From NCBI RefSeq assembly GCF_021601385.1, contig NZ_BQHO01000036.1, positions 1-55,293 on the forward strand: a DNA stretch of 55,293 nt, read 5' to 3'. Position numbers and translations under genes: made by a program. The notes under the pieces are model-generated. The model saw only the letters and a list, made by a program, of their open reading frames with translations. It was not told the DNA's origin and did no database searches. This DNA comes from Pseudomonas parasichuanensis (GTDB lineage: Bacteria > Pseudomonadota > Gammaproteobacteria > Pseudomonadales > Pseudomonadaceae). Below are positions 26,301 through 34,539 of this stretch, in pieces; position 1 is the first letter of the stretch; every line of letters starts with the position of its first letter.

Positions 26301-29300
26301 TTGCGGCCCATACCCCAGTTCGATGCGCTCGGCCTGCAACTGCAACCGGCCGCTGCCAGTGCCAGCGCCATGGGCCAGCAGCGCGGGGGCCGCTTGGGTA
26401 GCGCCACTCCAGATCAGGTTGCCGGTGCGGATGCTGGCAACATCGTCGGCGCTACCCAGGCCGTAGATCGCCGGTGTGCCCAGCACCAGGTTGGCCATGC
26501 GCGACTTGCCTGTCACCGGGTCGAGGGTGTCCAGATTGCTGCTGCCAAAGAAGTTGATGCTGTCGCGTACCGTGAAGGTCAGGTTTTCCAGGGCCGGGGC
26601 ACCACGCTGGGTATCGCCCTGCAGCAGGCGGTCGAGGACTTGCTGGTTGAGCGTCAGGCCGCTGGGCAGATACCCCGCCGCTGCCGCATCGGCGAGCTGC
26701 TGCGCGCTGCCCACGTTGATGGCGCCAACGGCCAGGGTCAGGTTGCGGGTGCCGAAGCGCACCTGATCGTCGAGGGCGAAACGGTTGGTGGTGGCCGCCG
26801 CGATGGTGCCTTCGGAATACAGCTCGGTTTGCCCGCTGCACTGGCTCAGGCAGCCACCGATAACGATTCGGCCAGGGCCTCGTACCTCGGTGGACGGCGT
26901 GGGCGCCAAGACATCCACCCAGCCGTTGGAGACGATCAGTACGCTGTTGCTCTGGGGGTTGTAGAGGTAGCCGTCGGTACTGTCGTAGGCTGGCTTGCCT
27001 TGTTTCAAGGTGTCGATGCGCGCGCCCTGCTCCACGGTGATGCCACCGTCGCTATACCCTGTTGCAAGGATTACCTCGCCCGCTTGCAGTTGGGCTCCGC
27101 TGCCCAGGACGATGTTACGGCCGCTGGCATTGAGCAACAGCTGGTTGCCCCCCTGCCCATAGATCCGTCGCCCCGCCGTACCGATGCGCAAGCTGGTGGC
27201 CTGCAGCCGATTGAGGTGCTGCGCCGAGATCGCAGTCTGAGTCGTTGTCAGGGAGGTCGGCGGCTGTTCACCGTGAATCAGCAGGGTATCCGGGAACAGC
27301 ACACTGACGATGCTGCCCTGGCCTTGGCCTTGCGCCTTGTTCAACAGCAGGCCATCCATGCTGAAGGTCGGCCGGTCGGTCTTGTTGTAGCCCAGGTCGA
27401 GGGTCAGGCCCTTGGCGTCGATCGGCAAGGCGGCGCGGGGGATGCCCAGGCGCGCGGCGTCGTCGACCAGGAACTGGCTGAAGCTGGTTTCGTTGTACTG
27501 CGCATAACGGCGCAGGTTGTCGGCGCTGCTGAGTACCAGTTGCTGGGCGAGCGCATCGACCACCTGGGTGCCGGCTATCGAGCGCTTGCCGGTCAGGCTC
27601 CAGGAGCCGTTGCGCAAGGCCATTGCCGTGCTGCGCGAGGCCCCGGCGCTGGCCAGGCCGTTGAGCTCGACCCGGTAGGCGCCCGGCAGCAAGGCGTAGC
27701 TGGCCGGCATCAGGGTGTAGGTACCCGCCGGCAACCCCGGCACGCCGGCATCCAGGGTGATGCGCTGGCCCACCAGCGGCTGGCTGCCGCCCTCGCCGTC
27801 CAGCAGCGGCGGCGCCACGCTGGGCTGCGCACCGGGCACGATGGCGTACACCGGATTGCTCGACAGGGTCGGCAGGGTGAAGCTGCCGTCCGGGTTGTTC
27901 TGCACCAGCGGGTGGTAGCGCGCGTCGGTTGAGCCACCACGGCCGGAAACAAAGCCGGCACCCTGCACCTGGCCACCGCCCGAAAGGTCGATGACCGCAC
28001 CCTCGGCCACGGCGATACTGCCGCCTCCCAGAGTGACGTTGAGCCAGCCGTTGGGCGGCGAATCGCTCAACACGCTGTCGCTCAGCGCCTTGCCGTTGGC
28101 GGTATACACCAACCCGTCCACGGTACCGCCATAGGGCATCTGCAACCCGGCGGCGCTGATCGAGGTCAGGCTGCCGGGGTGCAGGGTCACTTCGCGAGTG
28201 TTGGCATTGCCCAGGATCAGGCCGCCCAAGGGGGCGCGCAGCACACCGCGCTGGTCGATGGTCTCGGCCAGCAGGCTGAGGTTGCCGAACAGCGAATACG
28301 GTTGCTGCGGCGTTGCCGAGGTGGTGCGCGTCAGCTCGATGTGCTTGGCCTGCAGCACTGCCACGGCGTTGGTACCGGGGTAGATTTGCGCGGCACCCAA
28401 GGTAAGTTCATCGGGCGCGGTCAACCGAGTGTCGGTACCACCAATATGCTTGAGCAGGCGCAGGTCGCCGCTGCTGTTGAGCTCTACAGTGGAGAACCCA
28501 CGGCGGTCTTGTGCGCCAATGCCGACGCCCGAGGTGCCGACCTTGAGCGAGTTGCGCAGCTCGATCAACCCGCCATCGACCCGCAACAACGCCTGATCAT
28601 CCCGGTTCGACAAGGTCAACCCAAGCTCATTGTTGGTGGCGCCCGGAGCCGGCGTCGGCAGCGGTGTATAGCCCGACAGGCGAACCTGCGCGGCAGCCAG
28701 GTTGACCTGGCTGGCAGCGTCCGCCCCCTCTGCCAACGCCAGCGCACCAGCGTAGAGGCTGAGGCTGCCTGCCAGGTTGAGCGTCAGGCTGTCGGTGAAG
28801 CTGATGACCCCACGGCTGAACAGGGTCACGTCATCGAATGCCCCCTGGCGGATCTGCTCGACGCTCAGATGCCCGTGCCCGTACACCAGGTCACCCGCCT
28901 GGTTGGCGAAGGTTTCCGGCAACGCGCCAATGCGCAGTTCACGCTGGCGATTGGCCGCGGCATTGGCGTCATTCAGCAATGCAGTGGCACTTTCCAGGGC
29001 CACGGTCAGGCTGCCAGCTGCCGCACCGGCACCGCCGGACGCCGCGCGCAGGTTGCCATCCAGGTAAAGCCCGTTGTCGGAGGCCAGGCTGATGCTGCCA
29101 CCCGCGCTGGCCAGCTGGGTGGCCCCGACGCCGGGTACATCGACACTGATCTGGCTGCCAGAGGCGTCCAACCGCGCACCCGCCTCCACCACCACGAACA
29201 GGTCGGGGGCTATGGCGCCGCCCTTCTGCGGATCGAAACCGCTGCCGATGACGATGCTGCCGCCCTGGCGTACCTGGCCATAACGGGCGCCCAGGGCGTC

Positions 29301-32300
29301 GACGAAGGTCACCCCGCGGGCCGACACATCCAGGTTGGCCGTGCTACCAAGGCGAATGGCGCGCTGGTGCGGCAGGTCGTTGCTGGCACTGGTCAGCTCA
29401 TTGTTCAGCGGCACACGCTCGGCGAGAGTGATCTGCCCGCCATGGGCGATAAGGCTGCCGTCGACCTGCATGCCGCCGGGGCTGCGCAAGGTGATCGCCT
29501 GGCCATCGTCGACCACGATGCGGCTGTCGCGCCCCACTTCCAGCTTGCGCGACGGCAACTCGTCGGCACGCTCCTGGCCTGTGCCGGCCTGCAGCAGCAG
29601 GCTGGCGCCCTGGCGCTGGCTCAGCACACCGGCGGCGGGGTCTTCCAGGTACTGCGGCGGGGTCCACAGCGCCAGTGCCTGGTCAGCACTGCCCGCGTCA
29701 CCGCGCAGGCGATAGACCGGCCGGCCCACCACCACCTGGGCTCCTTCGGCGACCGTCAACGTGCGGGTGCCAGTCACCTCGTAGCGGGCGAAGCCTTTGT
29801 CGAAGAAGTCATCGCCCAGGCTCAGGCTGGCCGTGGCCGACGGCGCACCGATGCTCACCTGGTCGCCGCGCAGGGTCAGCGTTCCGGCGCCACTGCTGCC
29901 GTAGCCGTGCAACTCGCCGCCCAGGCTCAGGGTGCCGCCCGCCGTGCCGCTCAGGCCTATGCTGGCCAGGCTGATGCTGCCGCCCGCGCCGCCGCGCCAG
30001 GTGCCCTGGGGCAGTTGCGCCGCGCCGGCATCGACGCGCAACAGGCTGCCTTCACCCAGGCGGATATCGCCGCTGCCGTGCAGCACCAGGCTGCCACCGT
30101 CGAGCCAGGGCGAAACCTGGGCGGCATTGGCGTTGGCGCCGTCCTGGCGGCGGCCGCCGGCATCCACCCGCACCCCGGCGGCCACGATCAGCTCGGCCGC
30201 CCGCGCGGTGTTGCCCACCGCCAGGGTTGGCGAGCCCGCCTGCAGGTTGCCCAGGGTCATGCGGCCGCCATGGCTGGTCAGGTCGGCGTTGATGTTCACA
30301 CGTGGCGCCAGCAGGCTCAGGCCGGCGCCATCGACCAAGGTCAGCGCCTGATCGACCTGGATGCCCTCATAGGCGGCCAGGTGCAGGCCGCCCAACGCGT
30401 ACCCCTGCAAGCGCTCGACGTCGAGCAGCAACACGCCTTCCCGTTCCGGTGCCACCGCAGCGTCCAGCGCCATGCCGGCTTCACCCGCGGCCTGCCGGCC
30501 GATCACCACCTGCTTGAGGTTGCCGGCGGTGGCGGTCAGGGTGCTGCCGCTGGCCGTCGGCACGTAGTAGCCGGCGATCAGTTGTGCGCCACGGGCCTGG
30601 CTGCCCTGGGCCTGGCGGTAGCCATCCAGGCCAGCCTGGGGCGCCTTGAGTTGCTGGTTGCCCTGGAAGGTTTCGCCGAGGATCTCGCCGCCCAACTGCG
30701 CGTTGGCGGTGCCCACCACCAGCCGCCCGGCGTCACGCCCGACGGTGTAGCCGTTGGCCAGGCGTTCGCGCGGCGCGATCAACGGGTTGTAGAAATACGC
30801 GGTCTGGCCCCAGCGCTCGCTGTGCTGCTCATAGCCCTGGTAAACGCCTTGGTACAACAGGTCGCCGGGCGCGCGGTTGATATCGTACAAACGCCCATCG
30901 CTGCCCCTGAGCCAGGTCATCTTGAGCTGGCCTGACTGCACGTCCAGGGTGCCGCCAGACAGGTTGATCAGCGAGCCAGCCTCGCTGACCAGGTCGCCGC
31001 CGCTGAAGTCGACCGTGCCACCCTGGGCCAGCCACTCACCCAGGCTATGGCTGCGAGTGCCCAGGTAGCCACCGACCTCGAGCAGGCCGCCAGCGGTGTA
31101 CCAACGCTCGCCTTCGTAACCGTTGACACCGGTCGCCACCTTCACCAGCTCGCGGATATCGAGCCAGGCGTCAATGCTTTTCAGCGCGCTGCCATCGCGG
31201 TTGCCAGCGGCATCGCGCAGCTCGTTGCCCTGGATATTGACCTTGATGTTGTTGCTGTCCATCGCCAGTTGCACGCCGACCGCACCGGCCACATCCACCA
31301 CCGCGCCGTCGCGCAGCAGGCTGCGCTGGCCGGCGCTGACCGCCACCTGGCCGCCGGTGGCCAGGGTCAGCGAGCCTGGCTGGAACTCCACCGTGCCGCC
31401 ACTGACGATCTCCACCCGCGACAGGCTGCGGTCGTCGGCCGCACCGCTGAGGTTGTCGAACACGCCGGTGCGTTGGTTGACCTGCCCGCCCATGTCCTTG
31501 CGCAGGGCATCGCGCTGGCTGTCCAGGGCACTGCCGGCCTCGGCATCGATGACGATGGCCGTGGTGCTGCCCTGGGCCAGGGTCACGCTGCCCTTGCCAT
31601 CGCTGGCGGCGTTGAGCAGGTGCACGGTGCCACGGTTGTCCACCGAGCTGCTGGCCACCGCCACCCCGGCCTGCTCCACCCGGTGCCCGGTCAGGGTGAT
31701 ATCGCCCTGGCCGGCCTGGATCAGCCCGCTGTTGCGGGCAAGGCCCGCGGCGCTGCCGGGTTTTAGCGTGGTGGCCACTTCATTGCCACGGGTGGTGGAA
31801 TACAGGTTGCCCGCGGTGCTGACACCCTTGCGGATATAGAAACTGTCGCCGGCGGCCAGGGTGGCCTGGCCCTTGTGGTTGATCAGGGTGCCGGCGTTTT
31901 CCACCTCGCTGCCCAGCAGCAAGGTGTAGCCGCCGCCCTGGGTGGAGCTGGCCGGCGCCTTGCTCTGCAGCACCGCGCCCTGCTGCACCAGCACCTTGCC
32001 GGCGGCGTCGGTGACGGTCGGCAGGCTGCCGGCGCTGTCGACGTACAGGCCGCCATCGCGGAACTGCGCATCGCTGATGGTCGCCGCCGCCGCTACCAGG
32101 TTGCGCACGTTGACCTGGCTGCTGCCGCTGAACACGATGCCGTTCTGGTTGACGATCATCACCGTGCCGTCGGCCTTGATCGTGCCCTGGATCTGGCTCG
32201 GCGCCACGCTGTTGCCCACCCGGTTGAGCAACGCCCAGTCGGCGTTCTGCTGGAAGTTCAACTGGGTGTCGCGACCCACGTTGAAGGTTTCCCAGTTGAG

Positions 32301-32819
32301 GATGGCCTTGTCGGCGGTCTGGCGGATCGACACCTGGGTGGTGCCGCCCTGCTGGGTCTGCTGTGGGCCGTCGGCATTGACGAACAGCGGCTTGCCATTG
32401 GCATCGAGCAGCGGGTTGAGGCCGTTGCCGCCCAGGCCGTTGTGGATGGTCTGCGGCGCCGCCAATGCCGCCGCCCTGCCCGCCGCCTGGGCCGCCTGCT
32501 GGGCGGCGATGGCAGTGACGGTGTTGTTGAGGTTGTGCAGCGAGCGTTGCAACTGCGCATTGGCCCGTTGCTGCTGGGCCAGCGGCGGCGGCAACCCCGG
32601 CAGCTGCACCGCGCCACCCTGCCCGCCTGCGCCACTGGCCACCGGCGCGCTGCCCTTGGCCGCAAACCACGCCGAACTGAAGGCCTGGGGCGCTGCTTGC
32701 ACGCCACTCGCCAGCACCATCAGGGCGATTATCTGGGCCAGGGGCTTGAGCCGTGGCAGCGCGAGGTCACCTTGGCGTGGGGTACGAGGTCGGGGCGAAG
32801 CAGCGGTGCCGAGACGCAT
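20349..32819 (-). CDS. pdtA: Giant TpsA exoprotein (PdtA, filamentous haemagglutinin family)
   Basis: 4,156 aa from the ATG at 32819, with AGGA about 9 bases upstream. It has a long signal peptide (about residues 1-43, hydrophobic LAQIIALMVLASGVQAA). A Gln/Ala-rich linker follows, then the TPS secretion domain (about 160-420) with the family motif MIVNQNGIVFSG (about 221-232). The body is thousands of residues of beta-helix repeats rich in G, A, L, S. A 47-residue tandem duplication with two Cys per unit lies at about 2972-3065. The C-terminal 250 residues resemble the DUF3739 end of such proteins. It is exported by PdtB and, in P. aeruginosa, is phosphate-starvation induced. It may act in adhesion or virulence. 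Nothing suggests a CDI toxin tip. Confidence 0.93.
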   Translation of the reverse strand: MRLGTAASPRPRTPRQGDLALPRLKPLAQIIALMVLASGVQAAPQAFSSAWFAAKGSAPVASGAGGQGGAVQLPGLPPPLAQQQRANAQLQRSLHNLNNTVTAIAAQQAAQAAGRAAALAAPQTIHNGLGGNGLNPLLDANGKPLFVNADGPQQTQQGGTTQVSIRQTADKAILNWETFNVGRDTQLNFQQNADWALLNRVGNSVAPSQIQGTIKADGTVMIVNQNGIVFSGSSQVNVRNLVAAAATISDAQFRDGGLYVDSAGSLPTVTDAAGKVLVQQGAVLQSKAPASSTQGGGYTLLLGSEVENAGTLINHKGQATLAAGDSFYIRKGVSTAGNLYSTTRGNEVATTLKPGSAAGLARNSGLIQAGQGDITLTGHRVEQAGVAVASSSVDNRGTVHLLNAASDGKGSVTLAQGSTTAIVIDAEAGSALDSQRDALRKDMGGQVNQRTGVFDNLSGAADDRSLSRVEIVSGGTVEFQPGSLTLATGGQVAVSAGQRSLLRDGAVVDVAGAVGVQLAMDSNNIKVNIQGNELRDAAGNRDGSALKSIDAWLDIRELVKVATGVNGYEGERWYTAGGLLEVGGYLGTRSHSLGEWLAQGGTVDFSGGDLVSEAGSLINLSGGTLDVQSGQLKMTWLRGSDGRLYDINRAPGDLLYQGVYQGYEQHSERWGQTAYFYNPLIAPRERLANGYTVGRDAGRLVVGTANAQLGGEILGETFQGNQQLKAPQAGLDGYRQAQGSQARGAQLIAGYYVPTASGSTLTATAGNLKQVVIGRQAAGEAGMALDAAVAPEREGVLLLDVERLQGYALGGLHLAAYEGIQVDQALTLVDGAGLSLLAPRVNINADLTSHGGRMTLGNLQAGSPTLAVGNTARAAELIVAAGVRVDAGGRRQDGANANAAQVSPWLDGGSLVLHGSGDIRLGEGSLLRVDAGAAQLPQGTWRGGAGGSISLASIGLSGTAGGTLSLGGELHGYGSSGAGTLTLRGDQVSIGAPSATASLSLGDDFFDKGFARYEVTGTRTLTVAEGAQVVVGRPVYRLRGDAGSADQALALWTPPQYLEDPAAGVLSQRQGASLLLQAGTGQERADELPSRKLEVGRDSRIVVDDGQAITLRSPGGMQVDGSLIAHGGQITLAERVPLNNELTSASNDLPHQRAIRLGSTANLDVSARGVTFVDALGARYGQVRQGGSIVIGSGFDPQKGGAIAPDLFVVVEAGARLDASGSQISVDVPGVGATQLASAGGSISLASDNGLYLDGNLRAASGGAGAAAGSLTVALESATALLNDANAAANRQRELRIGALPETFANQAGDLVYGHGHLSVEQIRQGAFDDVTLFSRGVISFTDSLTLNLAGSLSLYAGALALAEGADAASQVNLAAAQVRLSGYTPLPTPAPGATNNELGLTLSNRDDQALLRVDGGLIELRNSLKVGTSGVGIGAQDRRGFSTVELNSSGDLRLLKHIGGTDTRLTAPDELTLGAAQIYPGTNAVAVLQAKHIELTRTTSATPQQPYSLFGNLSLLAETIDQRGVLRAPLGGLILGNANTREVTLHPGSLTSISAAGLQMPYGGTVDGLVYTANGKALSDSVLSDSPPNGWLNVTLGGGSIAVAEGAVIDLSGGGQVQGAGFVSGRGGSTDARYHPLVQNNPDGSFTLPTLSSNPVYAIVPGAQPSVAPPLLDGEGGSQPLVGQRITLDAGVPGLPAGTYTLMPASYALLPGAYRVELNGLASAGASRSTAMALRNGSWSLTGKRSIAGTQVVDALAQQLVLSSADNLRRYAQYNETSFSQFLVDDAARLGIPRAALPIDAKGLTLDLGYNKTDRPTFSMDGLLLNKAQGQGQGSIVSVLFPDTLLIHGEQPPTSLTTTQTAISAQHLNRLQATSLRIGTAGRRIYGQGGNQLLLNASGRNIVLGSGAQLQAGEVILATGYSDGGITVEQGARIDTLKQGKPAYDSTDGYLYNPQSNSVLIVSNGWVDVLAPTPSTEVRGPGRIVIGGCLSQCSGQTELYSEGTIAAATTNRFALDDQVRFGTRNLTLAVGAINVGSAQQLADAAAAGYLPSGLTLNQQVLDRLLQGDTQRGAPALENLTFTVRDSINFFGSSNLDTLDPVTGKSRMANLVLGTPAIYGLGSADDVASIRTGNLIWSGATQAAPALLAHGAGTGSGRLQLQAERIELGYGPQSQPSSQLAFGRLALGFAGVELLASERVTANHRGSLAVYQQQGEYVTGEGYRYSGGNLLIQAPLLTGEAGAVNQVRAGGRLQLLGSPGQAVAPVSLKADALGAEWSFSAPSITLDTRVALPSGKLTLDSQGDLLLGSGAQLDLAGRKVTLNDLAKYSWGGDVILRSRQGNVLQAAGSVIDLHAEHNRGGSLEVVALDAAAGQVDLLGRILGSSSGHYDAGGTLVPYAGAGINLRALRLGGGDLSQAFATLNQTLNDGGLLGSRRFQFKQGDLSIGDGLRANDVQVSLDNGHLQVTGLIDASGERVGSIRLAANKGLTLASGALLDAHGRVLRVDSYGKIIDSPNRATVELNSGAGQLTLASGARIDLRHGTDALRGTGAGQHDGVERGTLALYAPRLRADDPTYGDIAIDAAGPLEIVGAKRIDLFAMARDHDAPLGTDGHVSGKDYVQVDKAYLDARHDQSTLFMTAALHNSALRDGKLAGLTQGYREQFHLRPGLEVITDGDLVVSGDLDLSGYRYASLNPNVALRDGVVGSGEAGSLSLRAGGDVQVLGSINDGFAPPVATQDDGGWRLLEGRLAYGAQVVVPNGGVELHAGTGFLAGQVLNYDVPIQARQMVAGTVLPVRATLAQPVTLPAGTVLAAPVYNADGSQALAAGSRLETAVQLTAGMQLGAGSQLVVDTPITAMTWPKGVPLPAQPRSQLVFGADDLVLLSQNLVLQRGAIIPPRTDIQLGGAGSVALRPEGKGQNWAVARMLPAGSESWNLRLVAGADTTAADPRLTDPQATGQLRLADHHIGMKAVGASSGWVWTQEGLDGFGWTGNPGDPIDFDAIGYPSLCEEYPTWCAKAPPASGWVWTQEGLDGFGWTGNPGDSIDFDAIGYPTLCEEYPTWCAKAPAGGDYDLVPTASSRFSVLRTGMGDLDLIAAGNLDMTTLFGVYTAGTATEVPAAYQLPRGVGASGQVLPEVLGGYGALVAGDDRSYQAWYPEQGGNLLLQVGGDLKGNALSREYKASELAYQLPSAQMGNWLWRQGSGTALTGDQAIATAWWINFGTYVDFERNAVLAGFTGFGTLGGGNLDVRVAGQAGVLDVVGNTSSEGRDQWGDSARSQGLQLAVGSTGRVNADGSLTLGGGGDLNLKVGGALNPTRAASGHAGQAELLGSPAHDLQGTLSNLRGNLQVSAAALGGISRIYGAMGVQQDDHESRAYDPFHSTLASAYGGLVVIPGDATVQLSTRGDLVLGGAADPGRVPAFNTTPFAGLDGGGRSWFSLWTANTAIDLFSAGGDLTPSTQVMDVKDGGPLRGLDTSPTDGRFVYPSIFRAVAASGNLYYGNFANAQRARYDSPVEPYSLLLAPSANAELQLVAQGSIYAGGYVISQSGAAQSALATPFNPAFIGAYNGVSVTNQRADGILANVEQQRFPLFAFAGTGAANAYGQLQPARIYAATGDLVGVRSGEMLDFGNARNGALWYEGAAPVWMMAGRDIVNSGTALGERTQVPSDLSDVLSAVVTSTGNLFVHNAATDHSQVMAGRDILFSSFNVAGPGTLTVSAGRNLRLEDRAAITSLGAIVTGDNRPGASLVLQAGVGSSGPDYSRFAAQYLNPANLADSSASLASQPGKVAKTYAEELRLWLAERYGFEGTAEQARERFAGLPATEQGVFARAVYFAELREGGREYNQAGGVRQGSYLRGRNAIAALFPERDVAGNAIRYDGDILMFGGAGIRTQVGGGIQVLTPGGQQVFGVEGLAPPSSAGVITQGSGDIQLYAKGSILLGQSRIMTTFGGSIMGWSAEGDINAGRGSKTTVLYTPPRRLYDNWGNSSLSPSVPSTGAGIATLAPVVEVPPGDIDLIAPLGTIDAGEAGIRVSGNVNIAALQVVNAANIQVQGEAKGVPVVASVNTGAITSASAAANSATQAAADATRQQQAAARDRQPSIITVQVVGNGNERLVPARKGASVTPRYNGQSPVQVLGAGTLDEQARAQLTEEERGNLM
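23623..23904 (-). repeat. Two tandem 141-bp units inside pdtA
   Basis: Units 23764-23904 and 23623-23763 each encode 47 residues, differing at only a few amino acids (for example NPGDP/NPGDS and YPSL/YPTL). Each unit starts SGWVWTQEGLDGFGW and ends LCEEYPTWCAKAP. Their DNA differs at many synonymous positions, so the duplication is old and its protein sequence has been kept. Each unit has two Cys six residues apart, in a protein otherwise poor in Cys. Confidence 0.9.
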
Positions 32820-32960
32820 TGCTATAAGTCCTTTTTCTGGCCAAACGCGAAGAGAAGAACGCATGGCGCGGGCGCACATGCTGGCTTTACGACATAGGCG
32901 GTTGCAGGCGCTGCGGACCGAACCTTTGTCATGCAAAGTTCATCCGCGCTCAACGGCGCT

Positions 32961-32999
32961 GAAACGCAAAAGTCGGTAACGGCGCGAGCCGTTACCGAC
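32961..32999 (-). terminator. Rho-independent terminator of lapA
   Basis: Arms 32972-32983 (GTCGGTAACGGC) and 32988-32999 form a perfect 12-bp stem with a 4-base loop. On the minus strand it is followed by TTTTGCGTTT. It lies 28 bases after the lapA stop and before pdtA, which reads in the same direction, so the two genes are separate transcription units. The rest of the 208-base gap (32820-32960) should hold the pdtA promoter; no clear -35/-10 was identified. Confidence 0.8.
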
Positions 33000-33027
33000 G
33001 AGGTGTAGCAACAGCGTGAAGGGTTGC

Positions 33028-34167
33028 TTACAGCGGACGACCTTGGGCGTTGCAGACGCTGGTGTTGTTCACGCCCAGTGCACCGGACTGGTTGCCGAAC
33101 TGCAGGCGCACGGCGTTTTTCCAGGCATTGTTCAGCGGGATCAGCTTCATGGCGGTGATGGCGGCATCGTTGTTGGCGGTCAGGCCGTAGTGGCGGCCGA
33201 TGAAGTCACGGATGCTGCTGCCGTCGGTGGCGTCCTGGTAGCACTGACCGAAGATCAGGTTGGTGTAGGCAACCATGGAGTAGCCGCTGGTTGGGTTAGG
33301 CAGAACCGGCGCCCATTTGGTGGGGTCGGCACGGTCGGCAGCGGTGGCTGGCGGGTTGACCGACGACAGCGCGGTAACCACGTTGCCAACGGTTGGCAGC
33401 AGGCCGTTGACGCGAGCGACCTTGGCATTGTTGGTGGCATCCACGTCCTCTGGGCCAACGTAGCCGATACCGCCTTCGGTGCTGTTGGCGGCAGTGGCCA
33501 TGGCCGAGCTGCTGGCAACGGCGGTGAAGGTGGCGGGCTCGGCACCCACCTGGGCGGTGGTGAAGGTGCTGCTGACGCCGAACTGAGTCGGGCAGATGCT
33601 GTTCAGGTGGCGCGAAAGGATTTCCGAGGTGCCGCTGCTGCCGCTGCGGTAGAACACCTTGATATCGGTGGCTGGGTAGTTGGCGTTGATCTGGTTCCAC
33701 TTGGTGACCGAACCCGCGAAGATCGAGCACAGCTGGGCGCTGGTCAGGTTCAGGTCGGTCACGGCGTTGCCGTCAGTGCCGGTCAGCTTGTACGGCACGG
33801 TGACCGAGGTAGCGGCCGACGGGATCTGGATCAGCGGGCCCCACTTGTTGGCCGCGTCGTTGCCGGCGCTGTTGTGAGCGGTGTTATAGGTGCTCAGTTC
33901 GGCGGCGGACAGTACCGAGTCGCTACCGGCGAAGTCGACGGTCACACCCGACTTGTTGATGTCGGCGGCCACGTTGCCGAGGAAGGCCGATTTGCCCTTG
34001 CCGCTGCCAACACCGGTGTAGGTGTCGAAGCCAGCACCCAGGACGCCTGGGGTGGTGTACAGGCCTTGCGGCAGCGTGGCGCCGCCACCCACGACCGCTG
34101 CCATCGATTGAGCCGAAGCCAGTGCGGCAACAGCCATGGAGGCTGCGATCATAGTGCGCTTGAACAT
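33028..34167 (-). CDS. lapA: DING/PstS-family secreted phosphatase or phosphate-binding protein (LapA-like)
   Basis: 379 aa. The signal peptide MFKRTMIAASMAVAALASAQSMA is followed by AVVGGGATLPQGLYTTPGVLGAGF, the DING-family start but with AVVG in place of the DING letters. Phosphate-site features of the PstS fold are visible (VDFAGSDSVLS, VFYRSGSSGTSEILSRHLN). AAGGAG precedes the ATG. In P. aeruginosa the gene at this place (PA0688) encodes the alkaline phosphatase LapA, exported by Hxc; PA0689 (LapB) is a second copy. Here only one such gene is present, so LapA versus LapB is not decided. It is likely the Hxc substrate and induced by low phosphate; the only hint of a Pho box is a lone CTGTCAC at 34303-34297. 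Confidence 0.85.
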   Translation of the reverse strand: MFKRTMIAASMAVAALASAQSMAAVVGGGATLPQGLYTTPGVLGAGFDTYTGVGSGKGKSAFLGNVAADINKSGVTVDFAGSDSVLSAAELSTYNTAHNSAGNDAANKWGPLIQIPSAATSVTVPYKLTGTDGNAVTDLNLTSAQLCSIFAGSVTKWNQINANYPATDIKVFYRSGSSGTSEILSRHLNSICPTQFGVSSTFTTAQVGAEPATFTAVASSSAMATAANSTEGGIGYVGPEDVDATNNAKVARVNGLLPTVGNVVTALSSVNPPATAADRADPTKWAPVLPNPTSGYSMVAYTNLIFGQCYQDATDGSSIRDFIGRHYGLTANNDAAITAMKLIPLNNAWKNAVRLQFGNQSGALGVNNTSVCNAQGRPL

Positions 34168-34384
34168 GAAGAATCTCCTTTCATCGTGTCGTTACGTTGA
34201 GTGTCAACCACCTGTGCATGACGCCCGGGCGCCGGGCCAACCCTTGATCCAGAGGGCTTGGCGTCCGGTCCGCGAGATAGAAGTTCGCAGGTTGGGGTGA
34301 CAGGGAAGGGAAAAAATCTCGGGAGGTTGGCAGGTAAATTCATCGGGTGTCAGGGTGCTTGAAAACGCCGAAAACCTGATTTTT

Positions 34385-34438
34385 GTGGCAGCGGGCTTGC
34401 CCCGCGATCAGGCCATCGCAAGGCGAGCCTGCTGCCAC
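34385..34438. repeat. REP-type hairpin between hxcS and lapA
   Basis: Arms 34385-34401 (GTGGCAGCGGGCTTGCC) and 34422-34438 pair at 15 of 17 positions around a 20-base centre containing CCGCGATCAGGCC. This is a P. putida-like REP sequence. It lies in the 372-base gap between the hxcS stop (34540) and the lapA start (34167). It could end or stabilise the hxc transcript. The remaining gap up to lapA shows no certain promoter. Confidence 0.8.
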
Positions 34439-34539
34439 GTTAGATTGGCCAGCTATCGGGATATGTCTGCAAGGTGACCCGAACCCCCGAACTCAACCGA
34501 CTTTGCACTCGGGAGCCTTGGCCCCGGGCAAAAAAAATT

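Noticed and set aside
32926-32943. 11-base-spaced TTGTCAT / AGTTCAT as a Pho box for pdtA
   Set aside because: It faces away from pdtA (plus strand) and the second half matches only at TCAT. Not strong enough to list as a feature.
34202-34207. TTGACA upstream of lapA as a promoter -35 box
   Set aside because: A -10 at normal spacing would fall on the ribosome binding site, leaving no leader, and the hexamer there is ATGAAA.
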